A stretch of 64,000 nt of DNA from Chloroflexota bacterium (GTDB lineage: Bacteria; Chloroflexota; Chloroflexia; Thermomicrobiales; UBA6265), in NCBI GenBank assembly GCA_023389575.1, contig JAEWEG010000010.1, forward strand, positions 38,543 to 102,542. Reading direction: 5' to 3'. Both the position numbers and the translations under genes were made by a program. Each line of letters opens with the position of its first letter. Positions within the stretch are counted from its first letter, which is position 1. Of the stretch, positions 35,889 to 44,995 are shown one piece after another. The notes below the pieces were generated by a model. The model saw nothing but the letters and a program-made list of their open reading frames with translations. It was not told where the DNA came from and ran no database searches.

Positions 35889-37267
35889 ACGACGCTCCTG
35901 TGCGGCGATTGGGGCCGATCGCGGTCCTGCTCGCGGTGTTCCTGGTTTTCGCGGCGTACCTGGCCGCCGGGCTCTATGGAACCGAAAGCCGGGCACAGCC
36001 GGTGCCGACCGCCACCGAAGAGGACGGGCCGGTGCTGGTGAGTACGCTGCGCCCAATCCAGCTTCCACCGACCGCCGTTCCCACCAGGACACCTCGTCCC
36101 ACGCCGACCCCGACGACACCGCCCCGGGAGGTACCAACGCAGCCACCCACCTCGGAACCGATCGATCCCCAGCCACCGGTGACGGCCCAGCCGACTGAGT
36201 TCCTGCCACCCGCGCCGCCGCCCACCTTCGACAACCAGCCACCGGGCACCCAACCACCATCCATCACGAATGCCACCATCACGTTCAACGCGGTGGTGTG
36301 TCCCGAAATCTACGGTGGCGCCTGGGCCACGCACGATCCCGACGGCAACCAGCTCCCGCATGACGTTGTCGACGATATCTGCGTCGAACCGGCCGGCCCG
36401 CTGGTGATTCGGGTGCACGGGTATGGCGAGGCCGTCACCGACCCGGCCAACGACGGTCAGGTGACCTTCGCGGTCGAACCAGGCCTTGTGGAAATCGACA
36501 ACCGGGGAGCGATGCAGCTGCCAGGTGGAGGTTCCGCCTTCGCCTTTACCTCACCAGACTGGTGCATCTCGAATCTGCGCACCGACTGGTTCATGCCATC
36601 GGAGCAGACGTACCGGCAGTGGCACTCCGCGATGACGGTGTCTCCCGGCGAAGAGGTGTACTGCACCCGCTTCCTCAACCTCGACCGGCGCTATCAGTAC
36701 ATCGCCGTTCGCGCCTGCCCGCCCGGCTACGATCCGCTCGCCGCCAACGCCGATCCGATCCTCGATTGCCCGGATGGCTTTCCCGACGCGTCGTTCGAAC
36801 TGACGGAAGCGGCGTTCGGGGCCAATCTCGCGTCCTCGCCCATCCCCGCCATCTTCCTGCCGTGGTTCGGCGCGGAAACGAGCGTCGTTGGATTCGGCAC
36901 ATCGCTGGCCCCCGGCGTCCACCAGGTCACCCTGCTTCCCGGGCAGCAAGGGCTGACCAGCTTCACGATCGACTGCAATCTGGACCTGTCCAACCAGTCC
37001 GCGCCGATCTTCCAAACCGGGAACAGCCAGCCGGTGCTGGTTTCCGGCATCACGGATGCCGTGTGTCACTGGTTCGTGGTCCCTCCCGCGTCGAGCGCGG
37101 TGACCCCGGCGGAGCTTTCCCTTGGCCCAAGCAACCGGTCGGCACTGCTGACGATGTCCTCGTGCTCGTTTCATGCGATCACTGAAGGAGGCGGTGCTCC
37201 TCCCATCCCTGAGCCCGATATGGTCTCCGTTGACAGCCCGTCTCTCTTGAAAGGATCGCCCGCGTGA
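35885..37267 (+). CDS. Secreted protein with two four-cysteine modules
   Basis: A 460-residue protein overlapping the previous stop by 4 bp (ATGA). It has a signal anchor (IAVLLAVFLVFAAYLAAGLYG), a Pro/Thr linker to about residue 130, and two modules with the four-cysteine spacing of the upstream protein: VVCP, DDIC, DWC, VYCTRFLN and RACPPGYDP, LDCPDG, TIDC, VCHWFVV. The last 50 residues have no recognisable module and lower coding character. The operon layout suggests it works with the larger protein, perhaps as a cap or binding subunit. No enzyme motif is seen. Confidence 0.8.
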   Translation: MNDAPVRRLGPIAVLLAVFLVFAAYLAAGLYGTESRAQPVPTATEEDGPVLVSTLRPIQLPPTAVPTRTPRPTPTPTTPPREVPTQPPTSEPIDPQPPVTAQPTEFLPPAPPPTFDNQPPGTQPPSITNATITFNAVVCPEIYGGAWATHDPDGNQLPHDVVDDICVEPAGPLVIRVHGYGEAVTDPANDGQVTFAVEPGLVEIDNRGAMQLPGGGSAFAFTSPDWCISNLRTDWFMPSEQTYRQWHSAMTVSPGEEVYCTRFLNLDRRYQYIAVRACPPGYDPLAANADPILDCPDGFPDASFELTEAAFGANLASSPIPAIFLPWFGAETSVVGFGTSLAPGVHQVTLLPGQQGLTSFTIDCNLDLSNQSAPIFQTGNSQPVLVSGITDAVCHWFVVPPASSAVTPAELSLGPSNRSALLTMSSCSFHAITEGGGAPPIPEPDMVSVDSPSLLKGSPA

Positions 37268-37576
37268 ACGCTCGTCCTCACCGCCGTGCCACCGCCATCG
37301 TGCTCGTCATCTAGCCATTAACGGCATGTTCTCGCGCGCGCGACGGAACGAAAAATAATGACGTTGTGTCTCGAAATCGAGTCCGTATACTGGGCGTGTG
37401 GGTTTTCCATACATTCAGGGCTTCCGGCCGCACGGAAAACCGATCGGCGATGGGGATTCTGACTCCTCAAGCGAACGGATGAGGATGGGATCGCGCCGTC
37501 ATTGGCGGAAGCCAACGGTTGCATTGTCGTGCCGGGTCGCGGACGCTGGCGCGTGCGTGTGCCATGGGTGTGGCGG
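37268..37576 (+). other. Gap with an aborted reading frame and a promoter
   Basis: A GTG at 37264 (GTGA overlap with the preceding stop, AAAGGA upstream) opens a frame reading NARPHRRATAIVLVI, which looks like the start of a signal peptide, but a TAG ends it after 16 codons. AT-rich DNA and a candidate promoter at 37364-37391 follow. Nothing else recognised. Confidence 0.35.
37364..37391 (+). promoter_or_regulatory. Candidate promoter for the proline-rich stalk protein gene
   Basis: TTGTGT (37364-37369) and TATACT (37386-37391) are spaced by 16 bp, with a small inverted repeat CTCGA-AA-TCGAG in the spacer. Transcription would begin near 37398. Confidence 0.45.
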
Positions 37577-38845
37577 ATGGGAAGGTGTCCTTCGACAGCC
37601 GGTCGAGCCAGTCAATCCTGGGCATGGTGGCGGGGTATCGCCATCGGCCTGACGGTGCTGCTGAGCCTGGTGCCGGCCTGGATCGCGGCGGAGGACGCCA
37701 TCAGCGACCCTCCGGCCGAGAATGGGCAGCAGGCGGACGTTCCACCTCTCGCCACCGAACCCCCGCCACCACCAACCAGCACCCCATCTCCCCCGCCGTC
37801 GCCCACGCCTCCGCCGCCCACCAGTACGCCGCCGCCTCCGACCGAGGCACCCACCGCGACGCCATCGCCAACGGAAGCCCCCGGTCCTGTCGATCCAACC
37901 GTGACTCCCACCGCCGAAGTTCCCACTGGTGGGCCGGCCACGCCCCCAGGCGAGCCGCATGCGTCACCGACTCCGACTCCCACTTCGTCGCCAACCCCCA
38001 CACCCACGCCCAGCCCAACTCCGAACCCCGCGATTCCGTTCGAGCCGGTGGTCACCTGTGACCCGGTCGCGGACGGCGCGCCACCCACGGCGGGAACCGG
38101 CGTCTGGTCGATGCTGGCCTGCACGGCCAGTTGGGCCACCCAGGGCGTCTCGACCGTCGAGGTGAGCGCCTGGACCGCCGAGACCGGATGGCGGGTAATC
38201 GTGGTGGACGCCAACGCGCCAGACCAACCAGATGTACTCGATGCCAGCGATGGCCATCTCACGCTGGTTGACCGAACGCCCGGGGACGACGGGTTCCTGA
38301 CCGGCCACTTCCAGCTCGGCACCCAGCTAGACTGCACCGCCCCGCTCACGGTGACGATCCACCTTGACTTCACCGCGACCTCGGCCGAGCCAGGCCGGGA
38401 CGGTGACGAGCCGGTGGAGCCCACGGTCGAAACGTATCGCACGGATTTGGATCTCGAGGGCAGTGGCCCGACGCCGCCGGTGGTGACGCTGAATGGGATC
38501 ACCTTCACCTCCGTGGAGGCCTCCGGTGGAACGCGGATGGCGGATGGAACCATCCGAATAGCCTACACCGGCGCTTCAACCTGCGGTTGGCAAGTAGACG
38601 TAACGATTTCCGATTTCACGGGTGAAGAAGGGCAGACCGTGTCCGCGTCGGGCCTGACCACCGCGACCGTGAACGGTGTGCCGGGAGCAACGGTTTCTGG
38701 TGACCAGGGGCGATACACGATTCGGGCGCCGGGCGGAGCCGCCGCTGGCGAGGTGGTGCTGTATGTCTCGCTGGACGTGCCGGACGCGTTGATGCCCGGC
38801 GCCTATACGGCCACGGTGGTGATCGCCGGCGGACCGGATCCCTGA
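37577..38845 (+). CDS. Secreted protein with long proline/threonine stalk
   Basis: A 422-residue protein: signal peptide (GIAIGLTVLLSLVPAWIAA, about residues 20-38), about 110 residues dominated by Pro, Thr and Ser (PPPPPTSTPSPPPSPTPPPP and alike), then two beta-rich domains (VTCDPVADGAPP onward and VVTLNGITFTSV onward) with a few cysteines. No family recognised. The start is uncertain: the frame is open from a TTG at 37502 and several GTGs precede the ATG at 37577, which gives the most typical signal peptide. Two hairpins follow within 115 bp. Confidence 0.7.
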   Translation: MGRCPSTAGRASQSWAWWRGIAIGLTVLLSLVPAWIAAEDAISDPPAENGQQADVPPLATEPPPPPTSTPSPPPSPTPPPPTSTPPPPTEAPTATPSPTEAPGPVDPTVTPTAEVPTGGPATPPGEPHASPTPTPTSSPTPTPTPSPTPNPAIPFEPVVTCDPVADGAPPTAGTGVWSMLACTASWATQGVSTVEVSAWTAETGWRVIVVDANAPDQPDVLDASDGHLTLVDRTPGDDGFLTGHFQLGTQLDCTAPLTVTIHLDFTATSAEPGRDGDEPVEPTVETYRTDLDLEGSGPTPPVVTLNGITFTSVEASGGTRMADGTIRIAYTGASTCGWQVDVTISDFTGEEGQTVSASGLTTATVNGVPGATVSGDQGRYTIRAPGGAAAGEVVLYVSLDVPDALMPGAYTATVVIAGGPDP

Positions 38846-38890
38846 CGTGACGCTGCATCCTGACGAGAGGAGGGGACCGACATGACGAAG

Positions 38891-38918
38891 GGTGACCTCG
38901 CGCTCGCGCGAGGTCACC
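38891..38918 (+). terminator. Terminator hairpin after the stalk protein gene
   Basis: A 28-bp near-continuous palindrome (13-bp arms, GGTGACCTCGCGC and complement). A second, weaker inverted repeat (CGACGGCC / GGCCGTCG, 38929-38959) follows. The rest of the gap to 39057 shows no gene. Confidence 0.55.
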
Positions 38919-39057
38919 GGAACTGATACGACGGCCTGATCGTACCAGGACGGCCGTCGCACCAACGCCCAGTATCGCACTCGCGGGTTCGCGAATCCGA
39001 TCCAGGAGAGCGCCAGAATCCGGGCGAAGCGGGCTTCACGGAATCGAGGCATTTCCG

Positions 39058-39762
39058 ATGAGTCTTAGGCAACGACTACTCAATTTGGTGGGCATCGTCG
39101 CGCTCACGATTGGGATGACAACCGGCATCGTATACGCGGACACGGGAACGGCGCAGTTCGAGGTGATGGACCTTACCTGTGACCCCTCCAACCCCAAAGA
39201 TACGTCCGTCACCGCGGTGCTTAGCCGGGGCAATCTCGACTTCGGCACCGTACCTGCCCATGGCAACGTCACCGTGGCCTCGGCATCGCCACTCGAAGTG
39301 ACGGTTAAGGCCGGTTGTAGCAGTTTGCCCTGGGCGGTTGGCATCTCCGCCAGTGCGTTCGAGGGGGGCACGCTGGTGCCGTCGATACCGACAAGCAGGT
39401 TGACATTGACCGCCGCCGATTTCACGTATAGACCCCATCCGGATGCCGAAAGTTACCATCTGTGGAATTGGTACCTTGCGGGATTCACGATCCCATTTCC
39501 CGGTATGGCGGCGTTGCCGCCTCCGACCCAGGGTCAGACGGTGGGCTTTATCACCGATGGTGGGAAAGCGTTCCTGGGAAGTGCCGCGTTGCTCTTTGGC
39601 TCATCACCCATCTCCTGCGTACCCCCCTTGGACACCACTCTTGGCGCGACGGGCACCACTGTGGCGTCGTGGAACGCGGAACTGGACCTGACTGGCCAGA
39701 TGCTCGAGCCAGGTGCTTCCTACCAGTCCGTCCTCACCGTCGCGGTGAGTACATCCATCTAG
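39058..39762 (+). CDS. Secreted beta-rich protein (tandem paralogue 1), WxL-like
   Basis: A 234-residue protein with a signal peptide (LLNLVGIVALTIGMTTGIVYA) and a beta-rich body. It is a paralogue of the next gene: shared blocks include GIVAL..GMTTGIVYA, RGNLDFGTVP..GN.TV and WNAELDLTG..LEPG..YQSVL. The closing pattern recalls the C-terminal strands of WxL wall-binding domains, and a DUF916-like protein lies downstream, as in WxL clusters; the match is distant and inferred. Start ATG has a GAGG upstream at slightly long spacing. Confidence 0.7.
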   Translation: MSLRQRLLNLVGIVALTIGMTTGIVYADTGTAQFEVMDLTCDPSNPKDTSVTAVLSRGNLDFGTVPAHGNVTVASASPLEVTVKAGCSSLPWAVGISASAFEGGTLVPSIPTSRLTLTAADFTYRPHPDAESYHLWNWYLAGFTIPFPGMAALPPPTQGQTVGFITDGGKAFLGSAALLFGSSPISCVPPLDTTLGATGTTVASWNAELDLTGQMLEPGASYQSVLTVAVSTSI

Positions 39763-39868
39763 CCCTCAGTCTTCGGTGGTGGGGACACCACGGGTTGATG
39801 ATGTGGAGGCGTTTGGTCGAAGCCACCTCGCTGGCGAGCCGGGAGCCTCCCAACACAGGGATTTGACC

Positions 39869-40567
39869 ATGAAACGATGGCAGCACAGGATGTTCAATAT
39901 CGTCGGTATCGTCGCGCTCGCGCTGGGAATGACAACCGGCATCGTGTACGCGGAGACGGGAACGGGAACACTTCGGGTGGAACCGTATCCCTGTGACCGT
40001 TCCAACAACCAGAATGCTGTTGTGGAGTTCATGCTGACCAGAGGGGATCTTGACTTTGGCACGGTCCCGCCCTTGGGGAACACCACCGTGGGGTCGGTGT
40101 TGCCCCTGGCGCTGGCCGTCAACGCTGGATGCGCCGCCGGGGGGTGGACTGTCGACATGAAGGCGGGGCCATTCGTGTCGGTGTATACCGACTTTTCATC
40201 GCAAAGACTGACATTGAGTCTGGCGAGCAGCCAGTACGATCCCGATCCACACGCCGTGGCCGACCTGGAGTTTTTCTGGCGCACGCATTGCCCGAATCCC
40301 GTTCCTTCCGACATTCCGGCCCTGTTTCACCCGATCACGCCGACGACCGTGACATTCAACGCGAACGGCGAACTCCAGACTCCGCTCGTGGACGCCAGTG
40401 GTTCGACGGTGGAATGCAGTCCTGGCGCCTTCCGCTCGTACAACCGAGGCATGGGAAACTTCGTCGCGGAGTGGAACGCGGAACTGAATTTGACCGGCGT
40501 CGGGCTCGAACCAGGTACGACCTACCAGTCCGTCCTGATCGTCGAATTGAATCCAAGCGTCATCTAG
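39869..40567 (+). CDS. Secreted beta-rich protein (tandem paralogue 2), WxL-like
   Basis: A 232-residue protein with a signal peptide (MFNIVGIVALALGMTTGIVYA) and a mature part parallel to the preceding gene (RGDLDFGTVPPLGNTTV; EWNAELNLTG; LEPGTTYQSVLIVELNP). It has extra cysteines (YPCD, AGCAAG, THCPN, VECSPG). The frame opens at 39776 but the ATG at 39869, with CAGGGA upstream, matches the paralogue's start. Tandem duplication followed by divergence is the simplest explanation. Function unknown. Confidence 0.7.
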   Translation: MKRWQHRMFNIVGIVALALGMTTGIVYAETGTGTLRVEPYPCDRSNNQNAVVEFMLTRGDLDFGTVPPLGNTTVGSVLPLALAVNAGCAAGGWTVDMKAGPFVSVYTDFSSQRLTLSLASSQYDPDPHAVADLEFFWRTHCPNPVPSDIPALFHPITPTTVTFNANGELQTPLVDASGSTVECSPGAFRSYNRGMGNFVAEWNAELNLTGVGLEPGTTYQSVLIVELNPSVI

Positions 40568-40643
40568 CAGGCTGGCGGAAGCCGACGCAAGCGACCGAGA
40601 ACCCCGCGCATGGACGCGCATTGACTGAATGGAGAAATCCGGC

Positions 40644-41876
40644 ATGCGGAGCATACCGTCCGGCTTCATGGCTTTCGTGATTGGCTGCCTTCTCCTGGTT
40701 TCGCCGCCGGGCGCGCTGGGACAGGACGTGGCTACACCGCCCGCCGGGGCGGACGAGGAGCCAGCCGTGAGCTTCGGGTTGCAGCCAGCCGGCGGAGCCG
40801 ATCTTGACGTGTTCCGCGTGGAACTCGCCGCGGGAGAATCAACCGTGCTCCATGCCGAGGTGCCGAACCACGCCGCCACGCCCATCGAGCTGCAAACCTT
40901 CGTGGCCGACGTGGTGACAATGGTGAACGGCGGGTTCAGTCTTGCTCACGAGGGCTCCGAGCTTCACCCGCCAACGACGTGGATGGACTTCACCCCGGAA
41001 ACGTTCACGGTCCAGCCGGGGGAGGTCCACGGTATCGCCATTCCCGTCACGGTGCCGGAGGGCACCGCGCCCGGGCAGTACGTGAACGGGTTCGCCGTTC
41101 GCACCGTCGATTCGTTCGAGGTGCCCGGCGGAAACACGTTCCGCCAGGTAATCCAGAAAAACGGCGCCATCGTCATCACCGTGCCGGGACCGGTGACGCC
41201 GTCGTTCGAGCTTGGCGAGCCGGTGGTGACGTGGGAGCAGGGGCAACTCTTGCTCACCGTACCCGTGCGAAATACGGGCAACGTGCTGGTTGGCCCCAGC
41301 GGAACGATCTCGATCCGGTCACCGGAAGGCGTCGAACTCGTTTCGGGACCCGTCAGCATGCAGTCCGTGTACATGGGGCACGCCACCACCTTGCAGGTGG
41401 GACTGGGCTCGGCCCTGGTCCCCGGCGAGTACCGGCTGACGCTGGACCTGGGGGACGAGCGCGACGGTGGGTCCAGCTTCGCGCTGGTGGACGTGCCGAT
41501 CCAGATAGACGAAGCGCCGGCCTCGACGATGGAGCCTACCGCTCCGGTCACGTTCACCGCTCTCGCCATCGAGCCAAACGCCGACCCGATCCAGTTCGTG
41601 ACCGTGAACGCCGATGTGCTCAACTCCGCCGAACCCCTGGCGGCGGGGCGCGTCACCCTGGTCGTTGAACGGAACGGGGAACCCGTGGAGGAGTTCGTGG
41701 TGGCCGACAATGTGCCGCTGCCAGGGGGCACCACGACCTTCAGCGATCGCTACATCCCCCTCGATGGGTTTGAGCCCGGTACCTGGACGTTCTCGCTGAA
41801 GATCGAGGCGATCGACGGCGACGGCCTGACGACCACGCTCCTCGTCTCCGATCCGGTCACGATCGAGGTGCCATGA
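40644..41876 (+). CDS. DUF916/WxL-interacting-like exported protein
   Basis: A 410-residue exported protein. After a signal peptide (FMAFVIGCLLLVSPPGALGQ) comes a domain with the layout of DUF916 (VSFGLQPAGG, VELAAGESTVLHAEVPNHA, WMDFTPETFTVQPGEVHGI, VTVPEGTAPGQYVNGFAVR), then further beta-sandwich repeats to the C-terminus (TVPVRNTGNVLVGPSG). In Firmicutes DUF916 proteins pair with WxL proteins at the cell wall. Unlike the usual form it lacks a C-terminal membrane anchor. ATG 40644 is chosen because GGAG lies 9 bp upstream; an ATG at 40629 would add five residues. Confidence 0.72.
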   Translation: MRSIPSGFMAFVIGCLLLVSPPGALGQDVATPPAGADEEPAVSFGLQPAGGADLDVFRVELAAGESTVLHAEVPNHAATPIELQTFVADVVTMVNGGFSLAHEGSELHPPTTWMDFTPETFTVQPGEVHGIAIPVTVPEGTAPGQYVNGFAVRTVDSFEVPGGNTFRQVIQKNGAIVITVPGPVTPSFELGEPVVTWEQGQLLLTVPVRNTGNVLVGPSGTISIRSPEGVELVSGPVSMQSVYMGHATTLQVGLGSALVPGEYRLTLDLGDERDGGSSFALVDVPIQIDEAPASTMEPTAPVTFTALAIEPNADPIQFVTVNADVLNSAEPLAAGRVTLVVERNGEPVEEFVVADNVPLPGGTTTFSDRYIPLDGFEPGTWTFSLKIEAIDGDGLTTTLLVSDPVTIEVP

Positions 41877-41886
41877 CGTTCGATGT

Positions 41887-41927
41887 CAGGGAGGCGCGGG
41901 CTCGTCTGGCGGACCCGCGCCTCCCTG
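41887..41927. terminator. Bidirectional terminator hairpin
   Basis: A perfect 14-bp stem (CAGGGAGGCGCGGG and complement) with a 13-nt loop between the convergent DUF916-like and sugar isomerase-like genes. Confidence 0.75.
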
Positions 41928-41946
41928 GAAGGAGTCGACTACCCGT

Positions 41947-42885
41947 CTACACCTCGTTCCAGATGCGGATGGCGTTGGCGAGGCCGGTTTCGATGGCGAG
42001 CAGGTCGGGCACCTGGCCTTCGTACTCGATCGCGATCGGTCCGTCGAAGCCGGAGGCCTTCACGGCGGCCAGCAGGCGCTTCATGGGTAGATCGCCAAAA
42101 CCGACGATCGATCCCTGAATCGCGTTCCCGGCCACGGTGGTGAGCCAGCCATCTCCCGGCAGGTAATCCCGGTGGTAGAAATCCTTGAGGTGGACCACCG
42201 AGGCGTAGGGCAGGTTGAGCGGCACGGCCGATTCCGGCGCTTCGTCCACGCACAGGAAATTGCCGATATCGAGCGTGGTCTTGAAGTTCGGGCGGTCAAC
42301 CGCGGTGACCAGGCGGCGAACCCGCTCGCTGACGTTCATGCAGAAGCCGTGGTTTTCCACGCTCGTGGTGATGCCCAGCGGAGCGGCGTAGTCGGCCAGT
42401 TCGCGGCTGGCTTCCACCAGCGTCCCGAAGGCTTCCTCGAATTCGGCGTGGGTTTCCTCGCGCCATGACCAGGCCACCACATCGTGCCGGAAGTAGCGGA
42501 TGCCCAGGGCGTGGGCGGTATCGATGTGCCGTTTGACCCGGGCGATTTCCGCGGGCAGGTCGTCAGTCCGGAAGTCGGCGCCCACGGCGTAATTGGAGAG
42601 CGGCACGCCCTTCGCCTCGGCGTGAGCGCGAATGGCTTCGATCAGCGCGGGCTGGTTCACCAGGTCGGCGGCGATGTTGGCGTCGCGGTCGGGGTAGTCC
42701 GCCGGGTTCCAGCTTCCAGCGGGAGCGGCGCGTTCGAGGGTCGCCACGGTCGCCACCAGCCCCACGCCGGTGAGCTCGAAGTGGGTGGCGGCGGAATCCG
42801 CGACCCAGTCGATGGCGTCGAGGATGTCCATTTCGCCGCGCCGGAAGCTTTGGGAGAAGCTGTAGGAACTCACACCGATGTTCAT
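41947..42885 (-). CDS. Sugar phosphate isomerase/epimerase-family (AP endonuclease 2-like TIM barrel) protein
   Basis: A 312-residue protein of the xylose isomerase-like TIM-barrel family. Metal-site residues appear in order: SVENHGFC (Glu, about residue 170), TTLDIGNF (Asp, about 204), VVHLKDFYHRD (His/Asp, about 230) and IAIEYEGQ (Glu, about 293). Such enzymes isomerise or epimerise keto-sugars, often inositol derivatives; the substrate here is unknown. Begins MNIGVSSYSFSQSF, a typical N-terminus. Single gene, no operon partner. Confidence 0.85.
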   Translation of the reverse strand: MNIGVSSYSFSQSFRRGEMDILDAIDWVADSAATHFELTGVGLVATVATLERAAPAGSWNPADYPDRDANIAADLVNQPALIEAIRAHAEAKGVPLSNYAVGADFRTDDLPAEIARVKRHIDTAHALGIRYFRHDVVAWSWREETHAEFEEAFGTLVEASRELADYAAPLGITTSVENHGFCMNVSERVRRLVTAVDRPNFKTTLDIGNFLCVDEAPESAVPLNLPYASVVHLKDFYHRDYLPGDGWLTTVAGNAIQGSIVGFGDLPMKRLLAAVKASGFDGPIAIEYEGQVPDLLAIETGLANAIRIWNEV

Positions 42886-43071
42886 GGAGCGCGTGTGCCT
42901 TTCAAATGAATGGAAATCCCGTGCCCAGGGGCGTTCGGGAGGGCAGGGTGGCGCGTGGGCCAGGCTGGCGGTGACTGTAGCACAGGGGTATGCGGAGTGG
43001 GATGGCGCGCTGGAGCGCGGCGTCCGGGTGGGATGTGGTCGGGCGGTGGGTTCGTCATGTCCAGAGGTCTG

Positions 43072-44259
43072 TCATCTCCGGAGCGATGTCTCATTCGCAT
43101 GAACACCCAGGTCCCGCGATACCTGGTCCGAGACGGGCAGCGTTACAACCGTTACCAACCCTCCGCCGGGGCGTGGAACGATGGTGAGGACGCCATGGTG
43201 CACGTCCGTGATCCGGGACACCAGCGCCAGGCCAAGCCCGTACCCTCGCCTGGCGCGGCCTCCCTGCCGAATTCGGCCACTTCCGCGCAGGAATGGCTCG
43301 CTGAGCTGGGCGGCGACCTCGGGGGTGTAGATCGCGCCGGTGTTCTCCACCCGGAGCGAAAGGATGGAGCGGCGCGGATTGTGGGTGACCGCGATCTCGG
43401 CATACCCACCCACCACGTTGTGCCGGATCGCGTTCTGGATCAGGTTCGCGGCGAGTTGCCCCAGCAGGGTCGGATCGCCCACCATCCAGGCGTCGGTCAG
43501 TCGAACGTTGAGCCAGATATCCTGCTCGTCCGCCTCGCCGGCGCTCTCGGAGACCGCGTCGCGAACGATATCGGCCAGGTTGAGCGGCCGCGATGTCGCG
43601 GTGATCGGGTTGGCGTCGGCCAACCGCAGCAGCGCTTCGGTCAGCCCGATGGCGCGCGCGTTCGTGATGCTGAGGCGCTCGACGAGGGCGGGATAGTCCT
43701 GGCCTTCAGGGTTGCGACGAGCCACATCGAGCATCGTCTCCGTGATCGCCAGCGGCGTCCGCAACTCGTGGGAGGCGTTGGCGGCAAACCGCTCCTGGGC
43801 CTCGAAGGCGGCGTTGAGTTGGTCGAGCATCCTGTCGAAGTTGTCGGCGAGTTGCCGAAACTCATCGTTCCGGCCCGACAGGTTGATCCGGTGATCGAGT
43901 CGTCCCGCCGCCGCGGTCTGGGCGGCGTCGTTGATGTTCCGCAGGGGCCGCAACACCCACCCCGTGAGCAGCCACCCACCAAGGATCCCGATCACCAGGA
44001 GGATCGCGAGGATGACGCCACCCGCCACGACGACGGCTTCGAGTACTTCCTGGCGCGTCCGGGTTCCGATAAGGCCAATGTAAACCGACGCATCCTCGGG
44101 ATTCTCCGCCGTGATGGGGAAGGTCGGAACATACAACATGAGCAGGTAGGCGCCGAACATCGCGAAGACGCCGGCGCCGACCAGGAACAGGGCGTAGCTC
44201 AGGGTCAGGCGCAGGCGGGAACTGACACGCGGCTGAAATGCCGGCGATTGCTCGTTCAC
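43072..44259 (-). CDS. Sensor histidine kinase (HAMP-HisKA-HATPase)
   Basis: A 395-residue kinase: two transmembrane segments (about 20-42 and 78-100) around a 35-residue outer loop, HAMP (LRPLRNINDAAQTAAAGRLD), phosphoacceptor FAANASHELRTPLA (His about residue 165), N box LIQNAIRHN (about 291) and G2 box GYGLGLALV (about 350). Starts with GTG at 44259, overlapping the response regulator stop by 4 bp (GTGA). The short sensor loop resembles VanS-type kinases. With the regulator it lies divergent from a VanY-like peptidase, so wall stress is a likely signal. Confidence 0.92.
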   Translation of the reverse strand: MNEQSPAFQPRVSSRLRLTLSYALFLVGAGVFAMFGAYLLMLYVPTFPITAENPEDASVYIGLIGTRTRQEVLEAVVVAGGVILAILLVIGILGGWLLTGWVLRPLRNINDAAQTAAAGRLDHRINLSGRNDEFRQLADNFDRMLDQLNAAFEAQERFAANASHELRTPLAITETMLDVARRNPEGQDYPALVERLSITNARAIGLTEALLRLADANPITATSRPLNLADIVRDAVSESAGEADEQDIWLNVRLTDAWMVGDPTLLGQLAANLIQNAIRHNVVGGYAEIAVTHNPRRSILSLRVENTGAIYTPEVAAQLSEPFLRGSGRIRQGGRARRGYGLGLALVSRITDVHHGVLTIVPRPGGGLVTVVTLPVSDQVSRDLGVHANETSLRR

Positions 44260-44930
44260 TGATCGGGGCCGGGTTCGGCGAGCTGGTACCCCACGCCCGG
44301 CACGGTGCGTATCAGGTCCGGCGGCCCCAGCGTCTTTCGAAGCGTCGAGATCGTGATGCGCGGCGCGCTGGTGAGCGGGTCGGCGAGATCATCCCACGCT
44401 TTTTCGAGGAGCGTTTCGGCGCTCACCACACCGCCGTTGGCCCGCATCAGGAGTTCGAGCACCGCGAACTGCTTGCGAGTGAGCTTGAGATAGCGACCAG
44501 ACCGGTACGCTTCCCGGCGGAAGGGATCGAGCCGAACGTCGGCGAACTCCAGGACCGGTTGCACCGTCGCGGGCGGGCGCCGGGCGATGGCGCGCAGGCG
44601 AACGATCAGTTCTTCCAGGGCGAATGGCTTGGTGAGGTAGTCGTCGGCGCCAAGGGTGAAGCCCTCCACCTTGTCCCGTAACCTGGAGGCGGCGGTCAAC
44701 ATCAACACCCGGACGGAAGGGTATTCACGGGACACGACCCGGGAAATCTCGTCGCCATGGACGCCGGGAATGTCGCGATCGAGGATGATGACGTCGTAGT
44801 CGTTGGTGGCGATCAGGTCCAGCCCATCGTCCCCGTTCAGCGCCACGTCAGCGGCGATCGCCTCGTGCCGGAGTCCTGCCTGGAGTGCCTCCGCCAGGAA
44901 TTCCTCGTCCTCGACGATCAGCACTCGCAT
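44256..44930 (-). CDS. OmpR/PhoB-family response regulator
   Basis: A 224-residue regulator: receiver domain with acidic pair VEDEE, phosphoacceptor IILDRDIPG (Asp about residue 51), LTAAS and TKPF (Lys about 101), then a winged-helix DNA-binding domain (LTRKQFAVLELLMRANGGVVS, final TVPGVGYQL). ATG at 44930 with GGAGGAG upstream. First gene of the two-component operon. The shared 175-bp region with the divergent peptidase gene contains inverted repeats that may be its site. Confidence 0.93.
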   Translation of the reverse strand: MRVLIVEDEEFLAEALQAGLRHEAIAADVALNGDDGLDLIATNDYDVIILDRDIPGVHGDEISRVVSREYPSVRVLMLTAASRLRDKVEGFTLGADDYLTKPFALEELIVRLRAIARRPPATVQPVLEFADVRLDPFRREAYRSGRYLKLTRKQFAVLELLMRANGGVVSAETLLEKAWDDLADPLTSAPRITISTLRKTLGPPDLIRTVPGVGYQLAEPGPDQ

Positions 44931-44995
44931 CCTCACTCCTCCCGCGCCATGTCGACGGGCGCATCCTTCCATGTATTCAATCATAGGTCGGAAGC

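Noticed and set aside
42910..44262. 450-codon open frame on the plus strand
   Set aside because: Antisense to the histidine kinase, which has all catalytic boxes.
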